Assembly (NCBI RefSeq): GCF_006402735.1
Contig: NZ_CP017174.1
Span: 685,001-749,000, forward strand
From: Myxococcus xanthus
GTDB taxonomy: Bacteria; Myxococcota; Myxococcia; Myxococcales; Myxococcaceae
Reading direction: 5' to 3'
Length of the DNA stretch: 64,000 nucleotides
The number at the start of each line of letters is the position of its first letter. Within the stretch, counting starts at the first letter, position 1. Position numbers and translations under genes: made by a program. This document shows, in pieces, positions 1-9,660 of this stretch. The notes beneath the pieces were generated by a model. The model saw only the letters and a list, made by a program, of their open reading frames with translations, made no database searches and was not told where the DNA came from.

Positions 1-3000
1 GTGCCCGGGCAGACGCTGCGCGCGAAGGTGCGCGCCCGCCGCTATGCCGGTGGGACGCCCGACGCCACGAAGTACGAGGTGTTCCTCTACCGCAGCCTGC
101 TGGACGCGCCCGCCTGGGTGGATGACGCGGGCAAGGGCGGTCAGGGCAGCGACGTGACGTACGGCAGCGCCTCCAGCACGGAGGGCAAGCTGAGCGTGCC
201 GGAGCGGCTGTACTCCTCCGTGGAGGCGCGCGGCGCCTATGACGACCCGTGGTCCAGCGCCAGCGGCTTCGACGCCAACGGCGAGGCTGAAATCGAGGTG
301 GCCGTGCCGGCGCTGGCCGCTGGCGAGGAGCGGCTGCCGTACCGGTACTCGCTCACCGTGCGCGCGCGCGATGACCAGGAGACCTTCGCCAACGCCACGT
401 CCGCCTTCTTCCTGTCGAAGGTGGAGGTGCTGGGCCTGGCGCGTTACTCCGACGCGGTGGTGGCCAAGAGCGGCGACGCGACGCTGGCGATTCGCGCCAC
501 CACGCTGTCGGGCAAGCCCTACGGCGTGACGCAGGGCGAGGTGGAGTTCGTGCGGCGCGCGGCGGATGGCTCGGAGAAGAGCCTGGGCAAGCGCTCCTTC
601 TCCACGGCGGCGGATGGCACGCACCGTGAGAAGGTCCCCACCTCGGACGTGGGCACCGTGCTGGCGCGCGTGGTGGTGAAGGACAAGAACGGTGAGACGT
701 GGCAGGGCGAGGAGTCCCTGCTCGTCATCGGCGGCGCGGACGAGCCGGTGGCGCGCGTGCCCAACCTGACGCTGGCCTCGCTGTCCGGGACGCTGGCGCC
801 GGGAGACACCGCGAAGCTGGTGGCGCTGATGCCGGACAGCTGGGGCTCGGGCGGCCGTGACGCGGGCCCGGTGTGGGTGACGCTGTCGGGCGCCTCGCTC
901 TACGACACGCAGGTGGTGGAGCTGACGGGCCGCACGCTGGTGCACAGCTTCAACGTGGAGAAGCGCTTCGGCAGCGCGGTGTACGCGTCCGTCGCGTACC
1001 CCACGGCTACGGGCCGCTGGGAGGAGCGCACGGTGGCCTTCCGGGTGATTCCGCGCGAGCGCACCCTCACGGTGGAGCTGCAGCCCCGGCGCGCGGAGGC
1101 CCCGCCGCTCACCGAGCAGAGCATCGACGTGCGCGTGGTGGACCACGAGGGCCGCGGCGTGGTGGCGCAGCTGTCCGTGGGCGTGGTGGACAAGGCCGTC
1201 TACGCCATCCAGAGCGAGTTCCGGCCCAAGGTGCTGGACTTCTTCTACCCGCCGGCGCGCAACAACGTGTCCAACTTCTTCTCCTCGGAGTTCCAGGGCT
1301 ACGGCTACGGCGAGGCGCTGGCGCGGAAGATGGCGGGGCTGCCGGACCACGCCTTCGCCTCCATCAAGCCGCCCAGCCGCCAGACGAAGGACCTGGAGCG
1401 CGACACCGCGCACTGGGACCCGACGGTGGTGACGGACCGGGATGGCCGCGCCACGGTGCGCTTCACGCTGCCCTCCAACCAGACGTTGTGGGTGGTGACG
1501 GCGGTGGCGGCGGACACCTCCGGCCGCTTCGGCGAGGGCACCTCCGAGTTCGCCACGCGCGGCGGCCTCAACCTCTACGCCGCGCTGCCGCAGTTCCTCC
1601 GCGAAGGCGACGAGGCGCTCGCCTCCGTGCGTCTGTCGGCGGGAGAGAAGTCGCCGGCCAGCCAGCTGCTGGACGTGAAGCTGGCGTCGCTGGGCGCGCT
1701 GAAGGCGGACCAGTTCGAGCACAAGGTGGAGCTGGCGAAGGGCGGTGAGCAGGTGGTGCCGCTGACGCTGAAGGCCGCGTCCACGGGCGCCGCGCAGCTC
1801 ACCGTGAATGTGGCGGGCGGCAAGGACCCGCTGAGGGACCTCAAGCGCTTCGACGTGGGCCCGGCGGCGGTGGAGGACGAGGTGAAGGTGAGCGCCTGGG
1901 GCGGCGGCGCGCTGGAGGTGCCCGCGCCTCAGGAAGCGACGCTGGCGCGCGTGGAGCTGGTACTCCAGCCGTCCATCGTCGACGCGGCGCTGTCCAACGT
2001 GCGCGAGCTGCTCACGTACCCCTACGGCTGCCTGGAGCAGCTGGTGTCCACCACCGTGCCCAACGTGGCGGTGTACCAGGTGCTGCAGAAGGCGGGCGCG
2101 CTGGCGAAGCTGGACACGGACACGCAGGCGCTGCTGGCGGAGGCGCGCAGCCGCTCCGTGCAGGGCACCGCGCGCATCCTCGACCTGTCGGTGAAGGGCG
2201 GCGGCTTCACCTGGTTCGGCGGCTATGAGACGCCGAGCCTGCCGCTGACGCTCATCGCGCTGGACGGCCTGGCCTACGCCGCCGAGGCGGGGCTGGTGGA
2301 CCGCGCCGACCCGCGCCTGGTGGAGAGCGCCCGCTGGCTGGAGGCGCAGGAGGGCCTGCCGCCAGAATACGACGCCACGCGCGCCTACGTGCTGGCGCGG
2401 CTGGAGGGCTCCAAGCAGGCCGCGCGCGTCCGGGCGCTGGTGCAGGGCGCGGAGGGCGGGGACCTGTACCCGCTGGCCCTGGCGGTGCTGGCCGCGGAGA
2501 AGGCCGGCGTCATCAAGGAGCCCGCGCTCCAGACTCAAATCAACGCGCTGGTCGCGCGCAGCGCGCAGGGCTACGCCACGCTGGCCGCCCTCACGCCGGG
2601 CCAGCCGCTGGAGCAGTCGGAGGCCTTCTTCCGCTTCCCGCTGCGGCGCGTGGGCATGACGGCCATCGCCGCGCACGCGGCCTCGTTCGGCACGCTGGAC
2701 ATCACCCGCGCGCGCCGCCGCATCCTGGAGCTGCTGTCCGAGCCTGACCTGTCCACCTTCGACCGGAGCACCGCGCTGCTGCACTCGCTGTGGCTGCTGG
2801 AGCGCGACGCGAAGGCGATGCAGGGCATGAAGGCGCCCGAGGTGAAGGGCGTGAAGACGCCGGTGAAGTTCGCCCCGCGCGGTCTGGGCCTGGTGGCGGT
2901 GCTGGCGCCGGGTACGCGCACCGTGGACGTGGGCGGCTTCGACGGCGTGGCCACGCTGCGCGCCACCACGCGCACTCCGTTGTCCGCCGTGCAGCCGAAG

Positions 3001-3483
3001 GCGGAGGGCATGTCCATCCAGCGCGCCTACTACGTGCTGCGCGAGGGCGGGAAGGTGCGGCTGGGCGCGGGCGACACCGTGTCCCAGGGCGAGGAGGTCT
3101 ACGTGGAGCTGACGCTGGATGCGCGCGGCGACAACCGCGTGCGCTCGGCGTACTACGTGGTGGAGGACGCGGTGCCCGCCGGCTTCGTGCCGCTCCAGGA
3201 GGACAAGGCCTTCCGTGGGCCGCCGCACTCGCTGCCGCTGGTGCCCGAGGCGCTCAAGCGCCGCGTGCTCAACCCGGAGCGGGCGACCTTCTTCTTCGAG
3301 GAGCCGGCGTGGTGGAGCGACAGCCCGCGCACCGTGGGCTACGTGCTGCGCGCGCAGTTCGCCGGCACCTTCTCCGCGCCGCCCGCGCACATCGAGGACA
3401 TGTACGCCGCCAGCATCCACGGGCGGACGGCCGCGGACTCGCTGAAGGTGGTGCCCTCCAAGAAGCGCCTGGGCGACCTGTAG
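1..3483 (+). CDS. alpha-2-macroglobulin family protein (5' end outside window)
   Basis: Bacterial alpha-2-macroglobulins are large periplasmic or lipid-anchored protease traps. The reading frame is open from the first base, so the GTG there is probably internal; the 1160 residues seen are the C-terminal part of a family usually about 1500-1900 aa long. Residues 677-680 are CLEQ inside a YPYGCLEQ motif, the reactive thioester (Cys677-Gln680) that captures proteases covalently. Upstream are beta-sandwich MG-like repeats and an A2M-domain stretch (NQTLWVVTAVAAD near residue 494); downstream is an alpha-helical thioester domain and a C-terminal receptor-binding-like domain. The next gene starts 3 bp after the stop, so the two are almost certainly cotranscribed. 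In enterobacteria the macroglobulin gene yfhM is likewise followed by a penicillin-binding protein gene (pbpC). Confidence 0.92.
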   Translation: MPGQTLRAKVRARRYAGGTPDATKYEVFLYRSLLDAPAWVDDAGKGGQGSDVTYGSASSTEGKLSVPERLYSSVEARGAYDDPWSSASGFDANGEAEIEVAVPALAAGEERLPYRYSLTVRARDDQETFANATSAFFLSKVEVLGLARYSDAVVAKSGDATLAIRATTLSGKPYGVTQGEVEFVRRAADGSEKSLGKRSFSTAADGTHREKVPTSDVGTVLARVVVKDKNGETWQGEESLLVIGGADEPVARVPNLTLASLSGTLAPGDTAKLVALMPDSWGSGGRDAGPVWVTLSGASLYDTQVVELTGRTLVHSFNVEKRFGSAVYASVAYPTATGRWEERTVAFRVIPRERTLTVELQPRRAEAPPLTEQSIDVRVVDHEGRGVVAQLSVGVVDKAVYAIQSEFRPKVLDFFYPPARNNVSNFFSSEFQGYGYGEALARKMAGLPDHAFASIKPPSRQTKDLERDTAHWDPTVVTDRDGRATVRFTLPSNQTLWVVTAVAADTSGRFGEGTSEFATRGGLNLYAALPQFLREGDEALASVRLSAGEKSPASQLLDVKLASLGALKADQFEHKVELAKGGEQVVPLTLKAASTGAAQLTVNVAGGKDPLRDLKRFDVGPAAVEDEVKVSAWGGGALEVPAPQEATLARVELVLQPSIVDAALSNVRELLTYPYGCLEQLVSTTVPNVAVYQVLQKAGALAKLDTDTQALLAEARSRSVQGTARILDLSVKGGGFTWFGGYETPSLPLTLIALDGLAYAAEAGLVDRADPRLVESARWLEAQEGLPPEYDATRAYVLARLEGSKQAARVRALVQGAEGGDLYPLALAVLAAEKAGVIKEPALQTQINALVARSAQGYATLAALTPGQPLEQSEAFFRFPLRRVGMTAIAAHAASFGTLDITRARRRILELLSEPDLSTFDRSTALLHSLWLLERDAKAMQGMKAPEVKGVKTPVKFAPRGLGLVAVLAPGTRTVDVGGFDGVATLRATTRTPLSAVQPKAEGMSIQRAYYVLREGGKVRLGAGDTVSQGEEVYVELTLDARGDNRVRSAYYVVEDAVPAGFVPLQEDKAFRGPPHSLPLVPEALKRRVLNPERATFFFEEPAWWSDSPRTVGYVLRAQFAGTFSAPPAHIEDMYAASIHGRTAADSLKVVPSKKRLGDL

Positions 3484-3486
3484 TCC

Positions 3487-5697
3487 ATGGGGTTGGCTGT
3501 CACGGTGGCCGTGCTGCTCGCGGCCACCCCCACCTTCGTCACTCGCGGCGACGTGACGCCCGAGGTAGGGCTGCGCCGCGAGGCCGAGGCCGCCTGGACG
3601 GCGCTGGAGGCGCGTTACGTCCAGGAGGCCGGAGGCGTGCCGGCGAAGCCCCCGGCTTCCATCGTCCTCCAGAGGGGCGCGGCGCTGACGCCCCAGCGCA
3701 ACGGCCAGGGGCGCCCGGGGCTGGTGGAGCTGCGGCAGAACACGCCGGGCGTGCTGGATGAGCGGCTGCGGCTGGCGCTCCGGCACGAGCTGGCACACCA
3801 GCTCTTGTGGTGGGCGTGTCCCCAGTCCAGCGAGGACCGCCTCTTCCACGAAGCCTTCGCTGTCGCGGTGAGTGGCGAGCTGCCTTCATGGAAGGAGGGG
3901 CCCTACCTGTCGTTGTCCCGCGCAGCGTCGGAGCTGGCCGTGGCGCCGGAGGTGGACACGCCCCGGGCCCGGCGCGCGCTGGCGCGGTTGCTGAACGAGT
4001 CCACGGGCTTTCCCCCGGCGCTGTCGCGCAGGCTTCGGCAGTGCCAGGACGGCGCGCGCTGGGCGTCGCCGCTGTCCATCGACGAGCTGGCGGGCGTGGG
4101 CGTACGCGAGGCCCGGCCCGCGACGGTGGTGGTGAGCCGCCATTCGGGAGAGGTGTTGCTTTCGGAGGGCGACGTGCGGCGCGCGCTGCCGTACGGCTCG
4201 GTGCTCAAGCCCTTCCTGTACGTGGCGGGCGCGGAGCACCCGACGCTGCCGCCGCGCCCGGGCGTGCCGGAGTGGGCCTGCGGCGCGGGGTTGCCGGCGA
4301 AGGTGGACGCGCGCACCGCGCTGCTGCGTTCGTGCAACGGCTACTTCCTGGACTGGGAGGCGCGGGGCTCGGCGCCCCGGGCCTTCGGCGCGTGGGGACC
4401 GGTGCTGGCCGCGGTGGGACTGACGGGCCTGCCGGAGGATATGGCGGAGGCGACGGGGCTTCGCTCCACGCTGGCCGTGTCGCCCTGGGGCGTGGCGCAG
4501 GCGTACCGGCTGCTGGCGGAGGCCCGGCCGGATGTGGTGGCGCTGCTAGCGGACAATGCCGCGCGCGGCACGCTGGCGGAGTTGCCCGCGTCGAAGTCAC
4601 TGGTGGGCGTGGCGACCAAGACGGGCACCGTGCGCGACGCGGCGAGCCGGCCCCAGTTCGGTTGGATTGCCGCCGTGGACCCGGATTTGGTGGCGGTGGT
4701 GGTGCGGCCCGGCGCGATGCCCCGCCAGTTCGCGGACGAAGTGCCCAAGGCGCTGGCGCGCGCGCGCAAGCAGGCTGGCCTGGAGGCCGCGCGCGTGCAG
4801 GTGCTGGGGCTGCTTCCACCGGGGGACGTGGAGGCGCGGTGCTCCGGTGCGGGCTTCGCACTGGTGGAGGGTGTGCCGCGCGCGGGCGCGGAGACCTGGG
4901 CACCACTGGCATCCCTCACCCAGCGTGGCGCGGCCGTGTGTCTGGGCGCGCCCTGGCGCGTGCGCTTTCCCGGTGGCCCGGAAGAGGGCCGTGACTACGC
5001 GGGCGTCTTCATCACCTCCGAGCCTCCGCCGTACCGGCCGCCGCCGGGCGTTCCCACCACCCCCAGCGCCATGAAGGCGCGGCGCGGCTCCGACTTCGTC
5101 TTCCGCACCACGCGTCTGCAATACGCGGCGGGCGTGGTGTCCGCCGAGGACGTGACGCTGACGGGCGAGGCTCGCGTGGCGCTGGCGCGGGTGGTGGCCC
5201 ACAACGAGCAACATGGCCACAGCCGTCACCCGGGGCGCCCCGTCTGTGACACCACGCACTGTCAGGCCTTCCGCGGCACCGTGCGCGTGCGGTCCGAGGA
5301 TGCGAAGGCCCTGGGACTGGCGCCGCTGAAGTGGCGCAAGTGGCTGACCTTCTCTCAGGGCGGGGAGGAGCCCTGGCGGCAGGCGCGGCCCCGCGCGGAG
5401 GTGGAGCGCCTGTTGGGGCGCGGGCTGGTGTCGCTGCGCTTCGAGGCGGGGCGGGTGCACTACCTGCGCGCGGAGACGGATGGCGACGCGACGTTCGACA
5501 CCGCGCGCTCGGTGCCGTGTGACTTGCTGCGCTCCGGTTTGAAGCTGCCGTCGTGCCCGCGCACCGCGTCATTCAATGGCGAATCACTGATGTTCGAGGG
5601 CCGTGGCCGAGGCCATGGCGAGGGTTTGGATGTCGAAGCCGCCAAGGCCGCGGGTTCGCGCAGCGACGCGATACTCGAGGAGGCATATGGACAGTGA
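3487..5697 (+). CDS. HExxH / penicillin-binding-like / SpoIID-like multidomain protein
   Basis: This 736 aa exported protein has a short hydrophobic N-terminus. Three regions can be read. Residues 99-125 hold RHELAH (H100, E101, H104) with an FHEAFA motif (E122) about 18 residues later, the zinc-peptidase MA-like pattern. Residues 230-400 carry the three penicillin-binding transpeptidase motifs in order and spacing: SVLK (238-241), SCN (282-284) and KTGT (378-381). The C-terminal 200 residues end with GRGRGHGEG (705-713), the SpoIID/LytB signature. It follows the macroglobulin gene by 3 bp, the position held by PBP1C in enterobacteria, so it probably acts on peptidoglycan in the same damage-response pairing. 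There is no glycosyltransferase domain, unlike PBP1C. The motifs are clear; the combined activity is inferred. Confidence 0.82.
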   Translation: MGLAVTVAVLLAATPTFVTRGDVTPEVGLRREAEAAWTALEARYVQEAGGVPAKPPASIVLQRGAALTPQRNGQGRPGLVELRQNTPGVLDERLRLALRHELAHQLLWWACPQSSEDRLFHEAFAVAVSGELPSWKEGPYLSLSRAASELAVAPEVDTPRARRALARLLNESTGFPPALSRRLRQCQDGARWASPLSIDELAGVGVREARPATVVVSRHSGEVLLSEGDVRRALPYGSVLKPFLYVAGAEHPTLPPRPGVPEWACGAGLPAKVDARTALLRSCNGYFLDWEARGSAPRAFGAWGPVLAAVGLTGLPEDMAEATGLRSTLAVSPWGVAQAYRLLAEARPDVVALLADNAARGTLAELPASKSLVGVATKTGTVRDAASRPQFGWIAAVDPDLVAVVVRPGAMPRQFADEVPKALARARKQAGLEAARVQVLGLLPPGDVEARCSGAGFALVEGVPRAGAETWAPLASLTQRGAAVCLGAPWRVRFPGGPEEGRDYAGVFITSEPPPYRPPPGVPTTPSAMKARRGSDFVFRTTRLQYAAGVVSAEDVTLTGEARVALARVVAHNEQHGHSRHPGRPVCDTTHCQAFRGTVRVRSEDAKALGLAPLKWRKWLTFSQGGEEPWRQARPRAEVERLLGRGLVSLRFEAGRVHYLRAETDGDATFDTARSVPCDLLRSGLKLPSCPRTASFNGESLMFEGRGRGHGEGLDVEAAKAAGSRSDAILEEAYGQ

Positions 5698-5791
5698 AGA
5701 TGGGTGAGAAAAATTCGATATATCTATCTGCTTTCCATGTTTAACGATGAATCACGTGAAATCATGTCAGGGCCGGGCGTAGAGTGGTTTT

Positions 5792-5811
5792 GCCCGCCCT
5801 TTCCGGCGGGC
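5792..5811. promoter_or_regulatory. short GC-rich hairpin before the protease gene
   Basis: GCCCGCC (5792-5798) and GGCGGGC (5805-5811) form a perfect 7-bp stem with a 6-nt loop, 24 bp before the protease start codon and just upstream of its TAGGAG ribosome site. An 8-bp palindrome TCACGTGA lies at 5752-5759 in the unusually AT-rich gap that must hold the promoter. Either may be a control site; no function can be assigned. Confidence 0.3.
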
Positions 5812-5835
5812 CCTCATCGTTAGGAGTGGTCGCCC

Positions 5836-7155
5836 ATGCGCATCACCCGTACCGCCTCTCGCAGAAAGCTGTTCGGCGCGCTGTTGTGTACCCTCTCTGT
5901 CGCGGCCTGCGGCCCGGCGCCCGAAGGAGAGCCCTCCGGTGAGAAGTCCCCCGAGATGGGTTCGCAGGAGAATCCCGTTGTCTATGGCACGGACCACCGC
6001 ACGGACGTCTATGCCTATCCGGCGTCCGCACTGCGGACCCGGGCCGAGAAGTCCACCGTGGCGCTGATGAGTCCGTCGGACTTCAACGCCTCCAATCCCA
6101 ACAACGTCACCTTCAATGGCAGCACGCTGCAGAGCGCCTACAACCTCTGCTCCACGCAGCGCTTCCTGAATGACCCGACGCCGGCCTTCTGCTCGGGTAC
6201 GCTCATCGATGATGACCTGGTGCTCACCGCGGGGCACTGCATCACCAGCGCGTCCGCCTGCGCCAACACGCGCTTCGTCTTCAACTTCTACCGCACGTCG
6301 GCGACGGCACTGCAGACGGTGACCACGGCAGACATCTTCTCCTGCCAGTCCATCGTCGCGCGTCAGCAGAGCACGGTGAACGGCCGCAACCTGGACTTCG
6401 CCGTCGTCCGGCTGGACCGTCCGGCCACGCCGCGCTTCGAGCCGGCGCCCATCCGTCCGGGCAACACCGCCCTGCCGCTGAACACGGGCGTGTCCGTGAT
6501 TGGTTCCGGCAGCGGCATCCCGTTCAAGATTGACGACGGTGGCTGGGTGCGAGACGCCCGCGCCGGCACGCTGGACTACTTCGTCGCCAACACCGACACC
6601 TTCGGTGGCAACTCGGGCTCGGGCGTGTATGAGAACAACGGCGTCACCGTGGCCGGCATCCTGGTCCGGGGCGTGACGGACTACGTCAGCCAGGGCAGCT
6701 GCAACGTTGTGAACCAGTGCACCGACACGGGCTGCGGTGGCGAGTCCATCACCTACGTGCGTCCCGCCATCGACGCGTACTGCGCCGTCGCGGGCAGCAT
6801 GCGCCTGTGCGGCACCACCGAGCCGCCTCCGCCCCCGCCGGTCAAGACCTTCACCTTCAACGTGACCAACACCAACAGCGCGCAGCAGAACACCACCAAC
6901 GTCAGCGTGACGCTGGCGGCTGGCCAGACGCTGTCCTTCGGCACCTGCTCGCTGCCGCAGGCCGCGGGCACGGGCGACACCTACCTGCGCCTGTTCAACA
7001 CGGCGACGAACACCCAGGTGGCGGCCAACGACGACTCCTGCAGCCTGCTGTCCTACGTGTCCTTCACGGCGCCCGCGGCGGGCACGTACCAGATGCGCGT
7101 CGGCTGCTACTCCAGCGGCAGCTGCAGCGGCACGGTGGCCTACTCCATCCAGTAG
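5836..7155 (+). CDS. trypsin-like serine protease, lipoprotein
   Basis: A 439 aa secreted S1-family (chymotrypsin fold) endopeptidase. The N-terminus is a lipoprotein signal peptide ending in VAAC, so the mature protein is probably lipid-anchored. The catalytic triad is visible: His134 in LTAGHC, Asp187 in LDFAVVRLD and Ser260 in GGNSGSGV. After a proline-rich linker (about 333-337) residues 340-439 form a beta-rich domain resembling bacterial pre-peptidase C-terminal (PPC) domains. TAGGAG sits 9 bp before the ATG. It lies downstream of a protease-trapping macroglobulin but has its own AT-rich 138-bp promoter region, so it is a separate transcription unit. Confidence 0.9.
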   Translation: MRITRTASRRKLFGALLCTLSVAACGPAPEGEPSGEKSPEMGSQENPVVYGTDHRTDVYAYPASALRTRAEKSTVALMSPSDFNASNPNNVTFNGSTLQSAYNLCSTQRFLNDPTPAFCSGTLIDDDLVLTAGHCITSASACANTRFVFNFYRTSATALQTVTTADIFSCQSIVARQQSTVNGRNLDFAVVRLDRPATPRFEPAPIRPGNTALPLNTGVSVIGSGSGIPFKIDDGGWVRDARAGTLDYFVANTDTFGGNSGSGVYENNGVTVAGILVRGVTDYVSQGSCNVVNQCTDTGCGGESITYVRPAIDAYCAVAGSMRLCGTTEPPPPPPVKTFTFNVTNTNSAQQNTTNVSVTLAAGQTLSFGTCSLPQAAGTGDTYLRLFNTATNTQVAANDDSCSLLSYVSFTAPAAGTYQMRVGCYSSGSCSGTVAYSIQ

Positions 7156-7368
7156 CACCGCTTTGACGTGAGGGCGCGGGTGGCCCTGCCGCCACCCGCG
7201 CCCGTAGCTTCGCAGACAACACCTCGCATCCCCTTGTTGCCCGCGTGTCCTCGCGTTCCCCGTGGCCTCCCTCTGGAGCGCGGGTGGAGCGCCTCCGGCA
7301 CGCGCCGTGCTCTGGGCCTCCGCCGGGCCGAGCCCGGAGCCGGTCCCTCAACAAGGACGATGCGTTAC

Positions 7369-9549
7369 ATGAATCAGCGGAAACACACGAAACAGCTACG
7401 CCGCCAGCTGCGTTGGGCGGGCTTGTCCGCGACGGTGCTGGCCGCGCCCGCGAGCTTCGCGCAGGACTGTCCCAAGCCCACATTGCAGCAGTGCGTGGAC
7501 GCCGACTACCGCGCCAGCAGCTGCGGCAGCGTCCACGACGCGTATTGCCAGGGGGAAGTGGAGCAGCAGTGGAAGGCCGGTTGGGAGGCTGCTCCCAAGC
7601 GCGTGGCGCTGCTGCCCGAGGAGCTGGGTGGCGGGGTGGACACGGTGGCCTACGAGCCTCACGTCCCGAAGCGCACGCGCTTCCAGGGCATGGACCAGAG
7701 CATCATGGGGCAGGTGCTCAAGGGGCAGATTCTCTACCGCAAGAACCTGGAGAACCTGACGAAGGACGAGCAGGCCTACCTGTCCCGGATTCGGAGCTGG
7801 GAGAAGGACGGCACGCAGGTGACGTCCTGCCAGGAGTTCGTCGACGAGAAATACCTCGGCTTCAGCCGCTTCGAGCGGCAGGCGGGCCGGTACGGCGACG
7901 ACTACCGCGCCTTCTTCAACGGCGCCTTCGGCAAGGACGGCATCGCGCACCGCGTGCTCTACAGCCGGGACCAGGAGAAGCTGGCGCCCATCTGGGACGG
8001 GCAGCGCGCGGCGAAGAACGCGTACTTCCGCTTCACGCCCGGCCGTTACCCGAAGGGCACCGACGGCTACGTCTTCAAGTCCGAGGCGGCGAAGCTGGCC
8101 AACAACGTGGAGGCGCGCAACTGGGTCGCCCCGTCGGACCATTGGCACCAGGAGCAGGCCGAGCAGTTCAGCCACATCGCGGATGACGTGCTCAACCACT
8201 ACCAGGTGGAGCAGGAGTCCTTCACCGCGCTGCTGCGTCAGCGCGACGCCGTCTACGCGGAGTGGGAGCAGGCCTCGAAGGTCCTCCGCTCGCGCGACCA
8301 CCAGACGGTGGAGCTGGACAAGCTGACCGCGGAGCGGCTGTACGGGTTGGACCAGGCCATCGAGGAGTCGCTGGTCAAGGCGCAGAAGGACGGCTGCCTC
8401 GACACCCAGGGCCCCACGGTGTGTGACTGGAGCCCCCGCCGCTACAAGACGATGCTGGAGGCCGCCATGGCCCCGCGCCGCGAGGCCGACCTGCAGGCGT
8501 GCCTCTTCCTGACCGGCAACGACTTCGGTCTGGAGAGCTTCGTGCGCAACGCGGACAAGCTCAAGGTGAAGGGCCTGGACCGGAAGGACTACACGCTCTC
8601 CTCGTCGTTGCTGGCGCAGTACATCGCCATCTACGGCGCCCACATCCACGGGCTGAACGTGCCGACGAACCCGTCCACGGGCGCGGTGCGGCACGGGGGA
8701 GAGGCCAGCGACAGTGGCTACGCGGGCGGCGACACCTTCGGTGGTGGCTACGACTACGTGGCTGGCTGGGAGTACGTCCAGCCGGGCTCGGGCCTGAGCA
8801 ACAAGGCCCTGGGCGCCTGGTGTGACAGCGACGTGCGGCTCTACGGCGAGTTCAACGCCTATGCGAATGTGTTCGGTCCCACCCGGCACGAGATGGCGCA
8901 CGTGAGCGGTGAGGCTGGCACGGAAGGCAACGGCATCCGCCTCAAGCTGGACGCGCGCGTGCTGGGCACCTCCCTCTACAGCCACGACAAGCACTACCCG
9001 CTGCGCGTCACCTTCTATGAGGGCAAGCCCGTCTTCGACAGTGACGTCGCGAAGGCCTCCACGACCTTCGTCGTCGTGTTCGTCCCCGTCACCGTGCAGG
9101 GCGGTCTGTCCGCGGAGACGGGCGTGAAGCTGAACATTGGCGGCGCCGTCACCCGCAACTGCACTGAAGACCTGCTGGGCGTGGACCTGTACGGGACCAT
9201 CACCCCGTTCGCCTCGGTCAAGGGCTTCGCGTCCGTGGGCATCGGGATTCCGGGCCTCCAGGTGGGCGTGAAGGGCGAGCTGGTCATCGCCCGCGTCAAC
9301 GTGCCGCTCTACGGCGACATCGGCCTCTACCTGAGCTCGCCCTCGCACCCGACGAATCCGAACACGCTGTACCTGCGGGCGTCGTCGAAGCTCGACATCG
9401 AGCTGCGCTTCCTGGACGGCAGCATCAAGCTCTTCGGTGAGCTGCTCTTCCTGAAGGGCGAGACGACCATCGTGAGCTGGAGCGGCTTCGGCAACACCTG
9501 GAACATCTACAACGAGTCCAAGTCGCTGCCGCTGGTCCGCGTCTACTAG
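7369..9549 (+). CDS. secreted protein of unknown function (first of four exported proteins)
   Basis: I do not recognise this 726 aa protein. It starts with a clear Sec signal peptide (basic NQRKHTKQLRRQLR, hydrophobic core, AxA-type cleavage after SFA). Residues 25-400 are mainly helical and charged with scattered Cys; residues 400-480 are Gly/Tyr-rich; the last 230 residues are beta-rich with alternating hydrophobic positions. The frame is open upstream, but ATG 7369 is chosen because AAGGA at 7353-7357 is spaced 11 bp from it, against 2 bp for the in-frame ATG 7360; both keep the signal peptide. The next three genes on the same strand are also exported, with gaps of 111, 40 and 53 bp, suggesting one operon. 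Confidence 0.8.
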   Translation: MNQRKHTKQLRRQLRWAGLSATVLAAPASFAQDCPKPTLQQCVDADYRASSCGSVHDAYCQGEVEQQWKAGWEAAPKRVALLPEELGGGVDTVAYEPHVPKRTRFQGMDQSIMGQVLKGQILYRKNLENLTKDEQAYLSRIRSWEKDGTQVTSCQEFVDEKYLGFSRFERQAGRYGDDYRAFFNGAFGKDGIAHRVLYSRDQEKLAPIWDGQRAAKNAYFRFTPGRYPKGTDGYVFKSEAAKLANNVEARNWVAPSDHWHQEQAEQFSHIADDVLNHYQVEQESFTALLRQRDAVYAEWEQASKVLRSRDHQTVELDKLTAERLYGLDQAIEESLVKAQKDGCLDTQGPTVCDWSPRRYKTMLEAAMAPRREADLQACLFLTGNDFGLESFVRNADKLKVKGLDRKDYTLSSSLLAQYIAIYGAHIHGLNVPTNPSTGAVRHGGEASDSGYAGGDTFGGGYDYVAGWEYVQPGSGLSNKALGAWCDSDVRLYGEFNAYANVFGPTRHEMAHVSGEAGTEGNGIRLKLDARVLGTSLYSHDKHYPLRVTFYEGKPVFDSDVAKASTTFVVVFVPVTVQGGLSAETGVKLNIGGAVTRNCTEDLLGVDLYGTITPFASVKGFASVGIGIPGLQVGVKGELVIARVNVPLYGDIGLYLSSPSHPTNPNTLYLRASSKLDIELRFLDGSIKLFGELLFLKGETTIVSWSGFGNTWNIYNESKSLPLVRVY

Positions 9550-9660
9550 TCCGTCTCACCCCCTGGCTCGTGCCTGACGCGAGCCGGGGGCCCCTCGCCG
9601 CCGCGGTGTGCCCATCCGCCGCCGCGGCGCTCCTTCTCCCTCATCTGTCTGGAGTCCTTC

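Noticed and set aside
5767..7158. 463 aa open frame opposite the serine protease
   Set aside because: It is Arg/Ala/His/Val-rich with no family motif and mirrors a gene with signal peptide, triad and ribosome site. GC-rich coding DNA gives such shadows.
7396..9348. 650 aa open frame opposite the first exported protein
   Set aside because: Low-complexity composition and no plausible start signal; the plus-strand gene has a signal peptide and fits an operon.
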